A stretch of 64,000 nt of DNA from Liolophura sinensis (lineage: Eukaryota > Mollusca > Polyplacophora > Chitonida > Chitonidae). Position 1 is the stretch's first letter, and every line of letters starts with the position of its first letter. The notes below the pieces were generated by a model. The model did not search any database. It had not been told where the DNA came from and saw nothing but the letters and a program-made list of their open reading frames with translations. A program made the position numbers and the translations under genes. Location of the stretch: positions 21,217,127-21,281,126 of the forward strand of contig NC_088297.1 in NCBI RefSeq assembly GCF_032854445.1, read 5' to 3'. This document shows positions 22,173-33,179 of the stretch, in pieces.

Positions 22173-22252
22173 GTCCTGCTTCACATGAGGACTACCTCAA
22201 ACTGCCTCCCCGGTCATCCATTATTACGCTAATCAGTCTCTTTGTCTTCCAG

Positions 22253-22450
22253 CAACAACATCAAAACAGAGAAGATGAAGACAGAAGAGGATGTGGGTGA
22301 GAATGGAAGCAAAGCGTCTAAATTGGGGAAAAGAAAGGCCGTAGTGGAGCGGAAAGGACGTTCCAAAAAGGCAAAAGTTGATCTTGATTACAGTGAGAAT
22401 CCATTGGACAGAACTTGTATACATCCAGAGTCCTACTCCATTGCTGAAAA
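22253..22450 (+). CDS. SRBD1: SRBD1 exon 14 with lysine-rich insert
   Basis: The first two thirds are charged and low in hydrophobic residues (KTEKMKTEEDVGENGSK, GKRKAVVERKGRSKKAKVD). The end is NPLDRTCIHPESYSIAEK, the conserved NPLD-x-x-x-(V/I)HPE-Y Tex motif. The basic cluster resembles a bipartite nuclear localisation signal, which is an inference. Bacterial Tex lacks this linker, so it is an expansion typical of the animal proteins. Acceptor TTCCAG; donor AAA|GTGAGT, phase 2. Confidence 0.94.
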
Positions 22451-23653
22451 GTGAGTCACATGACATAGTTTTAGCTGTCTACCTGTATTTGATAGAGTTT
22501 TAATAAGGGATACATATAAATCTACAAAAAAGTTTATCACCTCTTGTCTTGTGGAGTAAAAGTGGCTTTTAAACTACAGTTTCTGTAAGGCCCCAGCATT
22601 TAGTCCAGAAATTAAGCACAGGTAGCTTGCTGTGGTGATGTCACCGATGAAAGCTTTCAAAACAAATTTGATGGGCAGGGGAGGGAGATCCCAATTTGGG
22701 GGACACTAAGCTGGTGACACGTTTTCTGTGTATGTCATTTCCGAATATTTTGCCAAAAATAGAGGGGTTACTAACAAATGTAAAATAACAAATATTCTTC
22801 AAAAGTGACAATTTTTTCTCCATTTTTGGGCATACTTCTCTTCATATCCTTCAAATGCCATACCCACGTATTAATCTTTCACCTTTAATCACCGTCAGTT
22901 TCTCCATGAGTGGAGAAAATCAGGAAAAAACTGCCTGCTGATATGACAGCTGAAGTGACAGAACAGATCTAACCTGTATTTCACTTCTTTTTGAAACTTT
23001 GGGCCCTGACCTTTTCCATTTTATAAGACGGATCGGAAGCTAGAGACCACGTGATTTCCTTAGTAACAAAGAAAGAAAATGGTGAAGAAAGCAGTCACCC
23101 CAACGTTGTTGCACAGGAGAATGCCTATTTTTGAATAGCTGTCAGCGATCTTGTATCCGTTGGATTTGTATAATTTCCAGCTTTCCAGAAAAACTGAGTA
23201 TTTCGGCACAGCTTTTGTGATGCTATTTTGTACAACTAGGCCTTACTGGTGGCTATTAAAGTGGCAACAAGTTACCTTTTCCTCAATGATTCAACATTGG
23301 GCAGTCATATTGTTTAGACACGAAAGTGTGGTCACATGATCCCGTCTTCTGACCCGTTTTTCCTTATTGTGTAATTGGATCAGCTTTCCAGTGCTTTTCC
23401 TTAAAGCGGCTAGCTTCGTCAGCACAATAATGGATTTCGACTGATGAGATCAGAGTTAAAATCCCATCCCAAAGAGGGAATCCTTCAGACAGATTCCAAA
23501 CAGCGAGGGGATCTTGAAGAGAGAAGGGGTGTAATGGGAGCTCAGTTTTGCTAGGGGCAATTTTCTTTTTGTGGAGCGTTGGAGTTCCAGTGGTGTGCTG
23601 TGATTGACAGGTACCATTATCCTTACTCCATTGTCTTCTTGTCATTGTTTCAG
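22451..23653. other. Intron 14, no gene or clear repeat seen
   Basis: About 1.2 kb without SINE, array or recognisable exon. It is one of the few SRBD1 introns of this size free of obvious repeats. Confidence 0.5.
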
Positions 23654-23739
23654 GGTTTTACATGAAGCTGGCTTATCAGGGGAAGCAATCGGTGAAGAGA
23701 AGTTTGTTAAACAAATAAAGAAGTGGATGACCTCTGCTG
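23654..23739 (+). CDS. SRBD1: SRBD1 exon 15
   Basis: It encodes VLHEAGLSGEAIGEEKFVKQ and then IKKWMTSA, the short helical segment that follows HPESY in Tex proteins. The acceptor is TTTCAG and the donor GCTG|GTAATA, phase 1. Confidence 0.88.
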
Positions 23740-24250
23740 GTAATAGAGAATTTTTCTCACATCAGTGATATCAGATCTCTCACTTCAGTTATGTCAAATT
23801 TTCTCACGTCAGTATTTTGTATAACAACTCTGTACATAGTACTGTATTTCACCTAAAGTTTTGGTATGTGCCAACGCACTATCAGAAGCACAGACCGTAA
23901 AGTCATACTTTCGATTCCAACTCTTAAGTTTTTGGATAAAAGTTAATCAAACTTCTCAACGAATTCTTACATGTATGTAGGGCGTGTAAGTCAATCGTCA
24001 ATTCTCTTCTTTCATCCGTTACCAAGATTTCTTGAGAACAGGTTCAGTATCTTCATGAACTATGGTAGACATCATAAATGAACATAGTCTGAGAACATTT
24101 CTTTCTTTCCCCAAAAGATGGTGTTACCGGTACTGCTTTATGACAGAAATATTGTTGAAAGTAATTTTAATCCCCAATCCATCAGTCAAAGAAATATATT
24201 GTTACCTTCGAGTCTGTTGTTGTAATCCTATGTGGTAATTCTTGTAACAG

Positions 24251-24349
24251 GCATCGAGCCCTTAGCTGCCAAAATGGATGTAGGAGTTCCCACAATGCAA
24301 CTCGTCTATGACGGCCTGACACAGTTAATGGAACATGACCTAAGGGCAG
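24251..24349 (+). CDS. SRBD1: SRBD1 exon 16, last recognisable exon
   Basis: It encodes GIEPLAAKMDVGVPTMQLVY and then DGLTQLMEHDLRA. It corresponds to the helix region just before the S1 domain (TVxxLxxIxDGL in relatives). The donor is GCAG|GTAAGC in phase 1, so at least one more exon must follow. No S1-type sequence (G-x-V-x-x-x-FGxFVDIG) was found in the rest of the window. Confidence 0.9.
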
Positions 24350-24427
24350 GTAAGCCTGTTTTACCATATAATACAAAAAATTGGCTGAGAGTTGTAAAAT
24401 TTTTTGCTCAGTGCTTGAAGTGCCAAA

Positions 24428-24573
24428 CTTATTTGATTGGTGTTTTTATGCCAGATTCAAGAATATTTCAGTCATATGATGGTGGGCAGCATTAGAATGG
24501 GAGGAATCCGAGCAGAGCCCAGGGGAAACACACAACAACCTGCAGGTTGCTGACAGACCTTCCCCATTTACAA
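24428..24573 (-). mobile_element. SINE family 1, minus strand, cut by gap
   Basis: It starts TTATTTGATTGGTGTTTTTA, continues with GGTTGCTGACAGACCTTCCC and runs into the N stretch. Confidence 0.85.
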
Positions 24574-24773
24574 NNNNNNNNNNNNNNNNNNNNNNNNNNN
24601 NNNNNNNNNNNNNNNNNNNNNNNNNNNNNNNNNNNNNNNNNNNNNNNNNNNNNNNNNNNNNNNNNNNNNNNNNNNNNNNNNNNNNNNNNNNNNNNNNNNN
24701 NNNNNNNNNNNNNNNNNNNNNNNNNNNNNNNNNNNNNNNNNNNNNNNNNNNNNNNNNNNNNNNNNNNNNNNNN
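24574..24773. other. Assembly gap of 200 N
   Basis: Two hundred Ns separate a SINE from a 35-bp tandem array. A round number suggests a placeholder of unknown true size. The missing SRBD1 S1-domain exon(s) could lie here. Confidence 0.98.
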
Positions 24774-25520
24774 ACAATGGGACCAGTAAGAAACATCTGT
24801 TTTTGTTAACAATGGGACCAGTAAGAAACATCTCTTTTTGGTAACAATGGGACCAGTAAGAAACATCTGTGTTTGGTAACAATGGGACTAGTAAGAAACA
24901 TCTTTGTTTGGTAACAATGGGACCAGTAAGAAACATCTGTTTTTGGTAACAATGGGACCAGTAAGAAACATCTGTTTTTGGTAACAATGGGACCAGTAAG
25001 AAACATCTGTGTTTGGTAACAATGGGACCAGTAAGAAACATCTGTGTTTGTTAACAATGGGACCAGTAAGAAACATCTCTTTTTGGTAACAATGGGACCA
25101 GTAAGAAACATCTGTTTTGGTAACATTGCAACCAGTAAGAAACATCTCTTTTTGGTAACAATGGGACCAGTAAGAAACATCTGTTTTGGTAACATTGCAA
25201 CCAGTAAGAAACATCTGTTTTTGGTAACATTGCAACCAGTAAGAAACATCTGTTTTTGGTAACATTGCAACCAGTAACAAACATTTCTTTGTACGAACAA
25301 TGGGACCTGAAGCAAACATTTATTTTTTTAACAATGGGGTGGGTAAAAAACATTTGTTTTTGTGAATAGTGTAACCAGTAATAAACATTTGTGTTTGTGA
25401 ACATTGCATGCAGCAACAAATATTGTTTTTGAACATTGGGACCAGTAACAAACGTTTTTGTCAACGGTGGCACTGGTAGCAAAGATTTGTTTTGTGAAGA
25501 ATGGGACAGGTAACAAACAT
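24774..25520. repeat. 35-bp minisatellite adjoining the gap
   Basis: About 14 close units of AACAATGGGACCAGTAAGAA followed by ACATCTGTTTTTGGT, then about six decayed ones after 25275. Units alternate between CAATGGGACC and CATTGCAACC versions. The array probably caused the assembly break. Frames through it (MFLTGPIV repeats) are not genes. Confidence 0.94.
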
Positions 25521-26090
25521 TTCTTTCCGTGAAAAAAAAAATGTTCTCTTTGGTGAACAGTGCGACGATAAAAAAGCACTAAAATATGAACAACATGATC
25601 ATTAATAACATTAATTGTTTCTTTTGTTTTAACTGAGAACAATAATCTTTCCCCTAAAAAGCTGTTTCTTTGGGAACGGTGGGTATAGGTTAACTTCTAC
25701 ATTTCGTTTAGTGCTTTTCAGGTGACCCATTTTGCTTGATTGCGATTGATTCATCCATCTTGTATGGCCACTTAAGATTGTTTTCTAAGGTAAATTCATT
25801 TCTTATAAAAAAAAAAAACCTCAAATATTGGCATGAGAAGTATCATGCTAAGGCCTATATATGCTTATATACCAAATGTGAAATATATAGTACTAAGGGA
25901 AGAATTCCACTGTAAAGACACATAATTATGAGGTCAATCTTGTTGAATAAAACCCATTGAAAAGCTGACATCTGCGTTCATGATTTTTGTCTGCGAAGCG
26001 AGAAAAAAAAAGATTGTTCAGATGTGAGTTTTTTTGATATTGCTTTATTAAATGTGTTTTGTACTGTCAATCATACCAATTTCTGAGCTA

Positions 26091-26305
26091 TACTGTAATC
26101 CTTCAACCTTTTCACATGTTTGCTTGGTGTTTATTCAAGCAAATTCTGAAGGCATTATTCTGTGTAGACTGATAAAATTACACCTTTTGTGAAGCCCTAA
26201 AATCGGCCAACCCAACCAATGTAGTTTTGTCTCCAAAAACAATTAAAAATGCACGTAAATTGCCCTGAAATTTGCTCGTTCATGTACAAATTAGGAATTA
26301 GGGTG
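26091..26305 (+). mobile_element. MITE-like element family A, copy
   Basis: It starts TACTGTAATCCTTCAACCTT and contains GGCATTATTCTGTGTAGACT and TTTTGTGAAGCCCTAAAATC. The right terminus is near ATTAGGAATTAGGGTG. Confidence 0.65.
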
Positions 26306-26444
26306 TTCATTTTCAGTAAATGTAAATGATTGTGAAGAGCAAATACTTACAATCATCTGGTTTTACTAAGATTGATCTATAAGTAGACACTCCGGATACT
26401 GACTGAAAGGGAATTGGCAACTAGACCTGACCTTTGGGAGATTT

Positions 26445-26585
26445 TTTTTTATTTATTTATTTGATTGGTGTTTTATGCTGTAAAGAAAAATATTTCACTC
26501 TATAGCAATATGGTTGGAGGAAACCTGGCAGAGCCGATGAAATCCAACAACCATCCACAGGTTGCTGGCAGACCTCCTGGCATGT
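26445..26585 (-). mobile_element. SINE family 1, minus-strand fragment
   Basis: TTTATTTGATTGGTGTTTTA followed by a shortened body (GGTTGCTGGCAGACCTCC). The tRNA-like head is absent. Confidence 0.8.
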
Positions 26586-27189
26586 CCCTATGGATATGTT
26601 CTGTGACATAAGCTACTAGTGAGTGACTTGAGATACAAGTATGCAGAATTGCTGTGTTTTTGACATTGAAAATTGACAAAAATATGGCAATTTTGGATGG
26701 AAAAACTGAAGAACATTATAAAATAACCAAAGATATTTGCTGGGAGAGCCAAATGGTGGTCATTTCTGTCTGATGCCCAAACATTTTTTGGATCTGATCT
26801 GATCTTGGGTCCAGCCTGACCAGGGTAATTCAAAAATGCCTGAGGGTATAACCATGTTAATATATGGTTTTTTTATATCTTTATATATATCTTTTTTATA
26901 AGAAAAATAGACTACAAGGATGATTAGGCATGTGGCTCATATCCTACAGTCTGATCAAGTTTTCAGTCTTTGTGAAGAAGGAAACCCATGCATTTTTGAA
27001 GATCATCATGGTTGAAGTCATTTTGAAGACAACGCCTTAACAACTCTGATATGATCTGCTCCCGTTGCTTAAAATAAATGGTGCCTATTAAAGGGTTATT
27101 TCAGAATGTTCACACTTTCATGATCGATAATGTCGTAATAGTACATTTGATTGGTACTGTATACAAGGACTTAATACTGAGGTAAGGTC

Positions 27190-27535
27190 AAGTGAGTGAG
27201 TGAGTGAGTGAGTGCTTGGGGTTTAATGTCGTACATAACAATTTTTCGGTCATATGACGACGAAGGAATCCTAAGTGCATGTAATGTGCCTCCTTGTTCC
27301 AAGACGGATTTCCACCCCTCTTTTATCTGATGCTGCTTCGTTGAGATGCTTTACCAAAAGCAAATAAGCAGCCCTGCCCAATCCATTATACTGATACGGG
27401 TCAATCCCCTTCATGCTGAATGCCAAGCCAGGAAGTTACGACCTTCTCTTTTAAGGTCTTAGGTGTGACTCCACCCAGAATTGACCCTGGATCTGCCCCT
27501 CCAGAAGCGGACGCTCTACCACCAGGTATGGTTGA
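27190..27535 (-). mobile_element. SINE family 2, minus strand, full length
   Basis: The 3' tail (GTGAGTGCTTGGGGTTTAAT, CATATGACGACGAAGGAATC) comes first and the tRNA-like head last: GAATTGACCCTGGATCTGCC (B box complement) and GAAGCGGACGCTCTACCACC (A box complement). Other copies are at 36463, 36812, 51725, 55215 and 58922. Confidence 0.8.
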
Positions 27536-27941
27536 GTAAACAGGTCAGTAAATAGGTCATGCATGAGTTTTTCTAGTTTCTGTTGCAGGTTTCTATCACT
27601 CTCTGCAGAAGAAAAACAATTTATTCAGTGAGATATTTACTCTCCTTATGCAGAGGATCGTAGCCATTGGTCTACTGCGGTAGGTTCGGACGGTGTGGTT
27701 TAGAGAGACTTATGCTAATTACATGTGGTTGATTTATTATCATATCTATTCTGGTTCCCTTCACCCATTAAACTGATGATGTATGAGTGAAAAATTATTT
27801 TGATGAAAATCAATAAATGAATGAATAAATTAGATTTTTTCCGTAGATGGGTGCTAGCTGGTAACATGTTATTCTGTATGCTTTTGTATATCATGATGCA
27901 GTAATGATTCAGTAAGGCAGCAACACAAAATCAAAGAGGAT

Positions 27942-28178
27942 CCTCCGTAGCCAAGTGGTTAGCGTGCTAACGCAGCAATATTACCCACTGACCTCTCACC
28001 TATGCGATCACTGAGTGTCTAAGACTTCTTCTTCTGTCGCACTTGGGGAGATCTGTCTGTGGATGGCTGTGGGTTTCCCTTGGGCTCTGCCCAATTTCCT
28101 CCCACAAAAATGCTGACCTCAGTCTTATAAGTGAAATTTTTCTTGAGTACGGCCTAAAAATACAAATCAAATATTTAT
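27942..28178 (+). mobile_element. SINE family 1, full length, plus
   Basis: A head with CCAAGTGGTTAGCGTGCTAA is followed by the body GGATGGCTGTGGGTTTCCCT and a tail ending ACAAATCAAATATTTATTTC. Confidence 0.82.
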
Positions 28179-28292
28179 TTCATTTATTTATTTATTTGAT
28201 TGGTGTTTTACTCCGTACTCAAGAATATTTCACTTATACCACGGGTGCCAGCATTATGGTGGAGGGAACCATCCCACAACCATCCGCAGGTT
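28179..28292 (-). mobile_element. SINE family 1, minus, tail-to-tail with previous
   Basis: ATTTATTTGATTGGTGTTTT and GGTGCCAGCATTATGGTGGA directly abut the plus copy, giving an inverted pair able to fold over about 110 bp. Confidence 0.82.
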
Positions 28293-28869
28293 AAAATAAA
28301 TCAAAGCTGGGAGTGTCAAACCTGAGGAATTCAAACCATTTAGCTAGAATAATTGAGGCATTAATTATTAGACAGTTTATATTAATTGGGAAAATGCATT
28401 TCAAATGACTATATTCACGTACCACATAATTTTCTTCTCTGTTGTTATTCAATAAATTATAGGCCTACACGCATACATTGTAATAGCTACCTGTCTGTAG
28501 CAACAATAAATATAATTAACGACATCAGAAAATGAATTGTGACAATTTGGCTTTATCAGTGTTATAAATCAAGATGCCACGCTCACAAATGTTAAGGAGG
28601 CATAAAATTACCCAAATTTGTAGGTTTACCACGCAAAAACCTGCGACTAATATAACAGTCCCAGGCAAAACTTTATGTTAGTGCAATGAAAGGACAATAT
28701 TAAACTGCATTTACTGCTTGATTTTATTTAAATAGAACTTCTTTTGTGATGAGAGAAACGCCAAATCAAATTAAACATATTCAAGGTACCGGTGTTATTG
28801 TCCCTCCCCTTACCCTCCCCCTCATTTCCCCTCTCCCCCTAGCACACATTTGTCCATTAGACATAAATG

Positions 28870-29022
28870 AATGACCCAGTCAACTGATGTGAACTAGGTC
28901 ACGGCGTCAGGAAAGGTCAAGGCTGTCTGCAGAATGGTCCGAGTTTCAGAGGCGAAGTCATAAAGCTGTCGGCATTTCGCCGAGAGGAAACGATTCTGAG
29001 TGCTTGTGAGAGGAAAATCTGG
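28870..29022 (+). promoter_or_regulatory. CpG-rich stretch with strong donor, possible leader exon
   Basis: This stretch has more CpG (ACGGCGTC, TTTCGCCGAGAGG) than its surroundings and ends in the good donor CTGG|GTAAGT at 29023. It could be a transcription start and non-coding first exon of the downstream SULF gene, whose leader begins at an acceptor at 57092. This is inference only. Confidence 0.2.
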
Positions 29023-29505
29023 GTAAGTTGTAACTTCAGAACTAAGTGAACTTTAGTAGGGCTGCAGGAAATACCTCTTCACAATTTCTCAGTGATAAAT
29101 TTGAGATTTTCAGAAAGATCGTGCGGGCAGCGTAATGTCATAAATCTCGGCTCGACATTCGAGTGCGAAAGTTTTTTTAAAATTTTTTTTTTATGTTATG
29201 TTTCGTTTTTTCACTCATATCTTCGGTTGATTTTAGAGTGTGACCGATTTTTTAGTATAAGTTGTTATTATTTACTCTTGTTATCTACTGTGAAATTCTA
29301 TTCGCTTCATGTTTATCAGGTGTTAAGGACTCAGGGTCATTCAATTTACAGCCATGTTATTAACTCAGAACTGCAGTGCAGGTGGCTGTTTAAAAGTAAA
29401 ACCAGAGTAGCAGCGATATTGTGAAAACCCTCAAATGATCACACGTAACTGGTGAAATGCGGCCTCTTGTCAATTTACAGAACTGCATGTCGCTTTTTCA
29501 ACAGT

Positions 29506-29752
29506 CCAGGTGCTCTCTGGCCGAGCGGTTAACGTGCCATGGTGGCACAGTGACTCAGGAGCGTGTTACCAATGTCATCACTGTGAGTTCAAGTCCAGCT
29601 CATGCTGGCTCTCTCTACGGTGAGAAACCAGGAAATGGTTGTGGGTTACCCTCGAGAAAAGCCTGGTTTCGTCCCACATTAATGCTGGCTGGCCTCGGCC
29701 ATATAAGAGAAATATTCTTGAGTATGGGCATAAGACACCAATCAAATAAATG
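29506..29752 (+). mobile_element. SINE family 1, full length
   Basis: The head is CTGGCCGAGCGGTTAACGTG, the B box GAGTTCAAGTCCAGC, and the tail ATATTCTTGAGTATGGGCAT with ACCAATCAAATAAATGC. Confidence 0.85.
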
Positions 29753-29759
29753 CATGTAA

Positions 29760-31495
29760 ACCCACAGTCCAGGCGTACAGTATGGGTATACATACTCAGT
29801 GTGAAATGACATTTTACATCGATGGGTTTCAATATCTAACAATGACTTCGCCAGTCTGAAGTGGTAAGTGGACTTTCTGGGAGACATTTCCTTGTGTTTA
29901 ATGCACTGTTGCTGATCAAGAAGCTCTATGTAGGCCTTCTCTTTGTGATGAGAATGTCTCACAAACCTGGGGGTAGGATGTTGACACCATTTTATTAACG
30001 TCAAAAGTTTATTTCCCAGGCCATTAATATTATGTCACATGAAAGACAGGCGGCTGTCTCTGAAAGCAGTTGCGAAGTTGAGCCGGTCAGTATGCTGTCA
30101 GTATGCATCATTATGGTGATTATGCCAGCAAAACGTTACGACCCCTTTGAGAAACAGCTCCTCCCCCCCCCCCCCCCAAAGGTTGCTTCAGTAGAATCTA
30201 ATATGTCGTTACATGGTAGACATTGGGCTATGATCAGTTTTAATTTTGTTACTACAACGAGTCAAGGCCCTGCTTCACACTAGCTGCCCCTTGTGGGGTT
30301 AAAAAATATGCCATCTCCTAGTACATGTGAACTTACGTTGTTACAACTTCAAAGTGTGCATGTAGGTTTTGACATTGTATGGCACCATCTATCATGTTTC
30401 ACGACCAAAGTAAGTGCACAAGATCAGATTAAGGCAGGGTACTGTAATGCATTGAAGACATGGACTGAGTTCATATGTCAACCAGGAAACCATAGGCCAC
30501 TTTCACAAAACTTTCGGAAATCACTTTTTCGTAACTTTGTTTGTAAATGACGTCATCTTATGGCAGTATAACCCATACAATGTCTTATTTGCAAAAAGAT
30601 ATGAGAAATATGACTTGCAAAAGTTTGAAAGTGGTCCCATGTTTATAATTGTTGTCCTTACATCATCCGTGATTCTCGATTGCCATTGACTGACCAGGTG
30701 AGTTAAAGTGTTGACATACACCTGTCAGAGCTGCAGACTACACCCACATGGGGTATATATTGTTTAAACCCCGCAAAGCTGAATTACTGCGCAGGCCAAG
30801 GTCATTTTTCTTTTTGACACCGAATTTAGACTCTGTATAGCTGAATTACTGCACAGGTTGGCGTCATTTTTCTTTTTGACGCTGCATCCATCGGGTGTGA
30901 TTGTGATGTCGTACCACCATACCAGTGCTCTCTACTGTCAACATGGCCTGCATGATTTTCCTTACCTTAACTTTACATATACACAAGAATGATTATCTGT
31001 GTTATAAATATTGAACGGATAAAAGTCGTTATCCACGTGTTGAGAAGGGTATATCGAGATTTAAACCCTGGGCTTGAAGCTGGGGAAGAGTTAAAATTTC
31101 ATAAAAATTTAAATTTAAATCTTGTGGCATTGTGTGCAGGTTGCCCTGAATTAAATACTGTAGTATTCTTATATTGATAATAGATTCATATAAGCAGAGT
31201 CGGCATTTCAAGAATACCACAAGTTCACACAGATATGGATGAGTCAGGGAGGGGGGTCTTGTGAAGTAACGCAGCTAAAAGACGTGATTTTATGATAGTG
31301 CTAAAGGCACCACTGGACAGACAGACCCTACTGTGGGAGATGTATATTCAGTCTAGCACGTAGTGTAAAATCTGGCCTTTCAGCTGCGCTAATGTGCAAG
31401 AGCCCCCGCCTTGTCTCGTCCATATGAGATTGAACTCAGTGGACAATTGAAATGCAGACTCGTCTTAAAGGGCCTATAACTGTACAACTGCAAAC
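29760..31495. other. Intergenic stretch, nothing firm
   Basis: About 1.7 kb of unique-looking sequence. It includes a C run at 30163-30177 and a doublet of GCTGAATTACTGCGCAGG/GCTGAATTACTGCACAGG near 30778 and 30840. No exon was recognised. Confidence 0.5.
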
Positions 31496-31553
31496 TAATA
31501 CAATCATATTCTTGAGTACTGCATAAAACACCAATCAAAGAAATGAATAAATC
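31496..31553 (+). mobile_element. SINE family 1 tail fragment
   Basis: Only the last 58 bp remain (ATATTCTTGAGTACTGCATA, ACACCAATCAAAGAAATG). Confidence 0.65.
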
Positions 31554-31689
31554 AAGCTAATACAACAGTGACATCTAGCGATCTGTAACTTTTATTTTAT
31601 CCTTGTACTGAAAAGGCAGTGAAGCATTTGGTGTTATTTGTGAAGATTGACAACTTCGCCTCAGTTAGGGGCCCTCATTGATTCAGTGG

Positions 31690-32970
31690 TATAAGGCTAT
31701 ATGCCCACAGCAGCAGATCACTGACTCAGTGGTATAAAGCTGTATGCTCATGGCAAATCACTGACTCAGTAGTAAAAGGTTATATGCTCACAGCAGATCA
31801 CTGATTCAGTGGTATAAGGCTATATGCCCACAGCAGATCACTGACTCAGTGGTATAAGGCTATATGCTCACAGCAGATCACTGACTCAGTGGTATAAAGC
31901 TGTATGCTCATGGCAAATCACTGACTCAGTGGTACAAGGCTATTTGCTCGCAGCAGATCACTGACTCAGTGGTACAAGGCTATATGCTCACAGCAGATCA
32001 CTGACTCAGTCGTATAAGACTATATGCCCACAGCAGATCACTGACTCAGTGGTACAAAGCTGTATGCTCGTGGCAAATCACTGACTCAGTGGTACAAGGC
32101 TATTTGCTCACACAAATCACTGATTCAGTGGTATCAGGCTATATGTGCTCACAGAAGATCACTGACCCAGTGGTATAAGGCTAAATGCTCACAGCAGATC
32201 ACTGACTCTGTGGTATAGACTATATGCTCACAGCAGATCACTGACTCAGTGGTATAAAGCTGTATGCTCACAGCAGATCACTGATTCAGTGGTATAAGGC
32301 TAAATGCTCACAGCAGATCACTGACTCTGTGGTATAGGCTATATGCTCACAGCAGATCACTGACTCAGTGGTATAAAGCCGTATGCTCACAGCAGATCAC
32401 TGATTCAGTGGTGTAAGGCTAACTGCTCACAGCAGATCACTGATTCAGTGGTATAAGGCTAAATGCTCTCAGCAGATCACTGACAGTGGTAAAAGGCTGT
32501 ATGCTCACAGCAGATCACTGACTCAGTGGTATAAGGCTATATGCTCACAGCAGATCACTGATTCAGTGGTATAAGGCTAAATGCTCACAGCAGGTCACTG
32601 ATTCAGTGGTGTAAGGCTTAATGCTCACAGCAGATCACTGACTCAGTGGTATAAGGCTATATGCTCACAGCAGATCACTGACTCAGTGGTATAAGGCTAA
32701 ATGCTCACAGCAGATCACTGATTCAGTAGTATAAGGCTAAATGCTCACAGCAGATCACTGACTCAGTGGTATAAGGCTAAATGCTCACAGCAGATCACTG
32801 ACTCAGTGGTATAAGGCTATATGCTCACAGCAGATCACTGATTCAGTGGTATAAGGCTATATGCTCACAGCAGATCACTGACTCAGTGGCATAAGGCTAA
32901 ATGCTCACAGCAGATCACTGACTCAGTGGCAAAAGGCTATATGTTCACAGCAGGTCACCGATTCAGTGAC
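31690..32970 (+). repeat. 40-bp array with repeated TGACTCA
   Basis: About 32 units of CTCACAGCAGATCACTGACT followed by CAGTGGTATAAGGCTATATG. By eye about 18 units keep TGACTCAG, and most others read TGATTCAG. CACTGACTCAGTG is nearly palindromic and includes the AP-1 consensus. It is intergenic between SRBD1 and SULF. Confidence 0.95.
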
Positions 32971-33179
32971 TGACATTAGACAAGACTGCCTGTTAGATCC
33001 CTCCAAGAGGATTGTCTTTTGAGGTGGTTTTTGATCTGCAATCTGCCGTGCAGGGTTTCTCCATCTATTAAACTGACTGCGTTCAGATTATTGAACGTAT
33101 TCTTCAGTAGAACATAAAAATCAATCAGTGCAATAGCTGCATTTATAAGTGTGATGTCACTTATGATAGTAGATGTAGT

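Larger units (their letters stand above)
547..24349 (+). other. SRBD1: SRBD1 gene (Tex/YhgF family), 16 exons, partial
   Basis: This is the locus of S1 RNA-binding domain-containing protein 1, the animal homologue of bacterial Tex, a nucleic-acid-binding protein linked to transcription and RNA metabolism. The function in animals is poorly defined. Sixteen exons joined by GT-AG introns give about 710 codons. In order they show the Tex N-terminal region (TIPFIARYRREQTG, exons 1-4), the YqgF/RNase H-like domain ([37 protein letters not shown]; exons 7-11), helix-hairpin-helix motifs ([15 protein letters not shown]; exons 12-13) and the NPLD-HPESY region (exons 14-16). From memory the human protein is near 995 residues, so roughly 200 N-terminal residues (left of the window) and the C-terminal S1 domain are missing. 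Intron phases match at every junction, with one indel inside exon 5. The family assignment is firm; the 3' end is unresolved. Confidence 0.93.

Noticed and set aside
24774-25280. AACAATGGG in the 35-bp unit as a SOX-site array, and TGATTGG in the 35-bp unit of intron 7 as a CCAAT-box array
   Set aside because: With more than 20 arrays, short transcription-factor motifs are expected by chance. Neither motif is centred or palindromic within its unit.
24774-25642. Minus-strand frames with MFLTGPIVTK repeats
   Set aside because: By-product of the 35-bp array. Multiple registers are open and there is no splice or start context.
29506-29600. tRNA gene candidate (A and B box present)
   Set aside because: It is the tRNA-like head of a SINE family 1 copy; no complete cloverleaf was identifiable and the SINE body follows.
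31690-32970. CRISPR-like regular repeats
   Set aside because: Units are contiguous with no unique spacers, and the DNA is from an animal genome.
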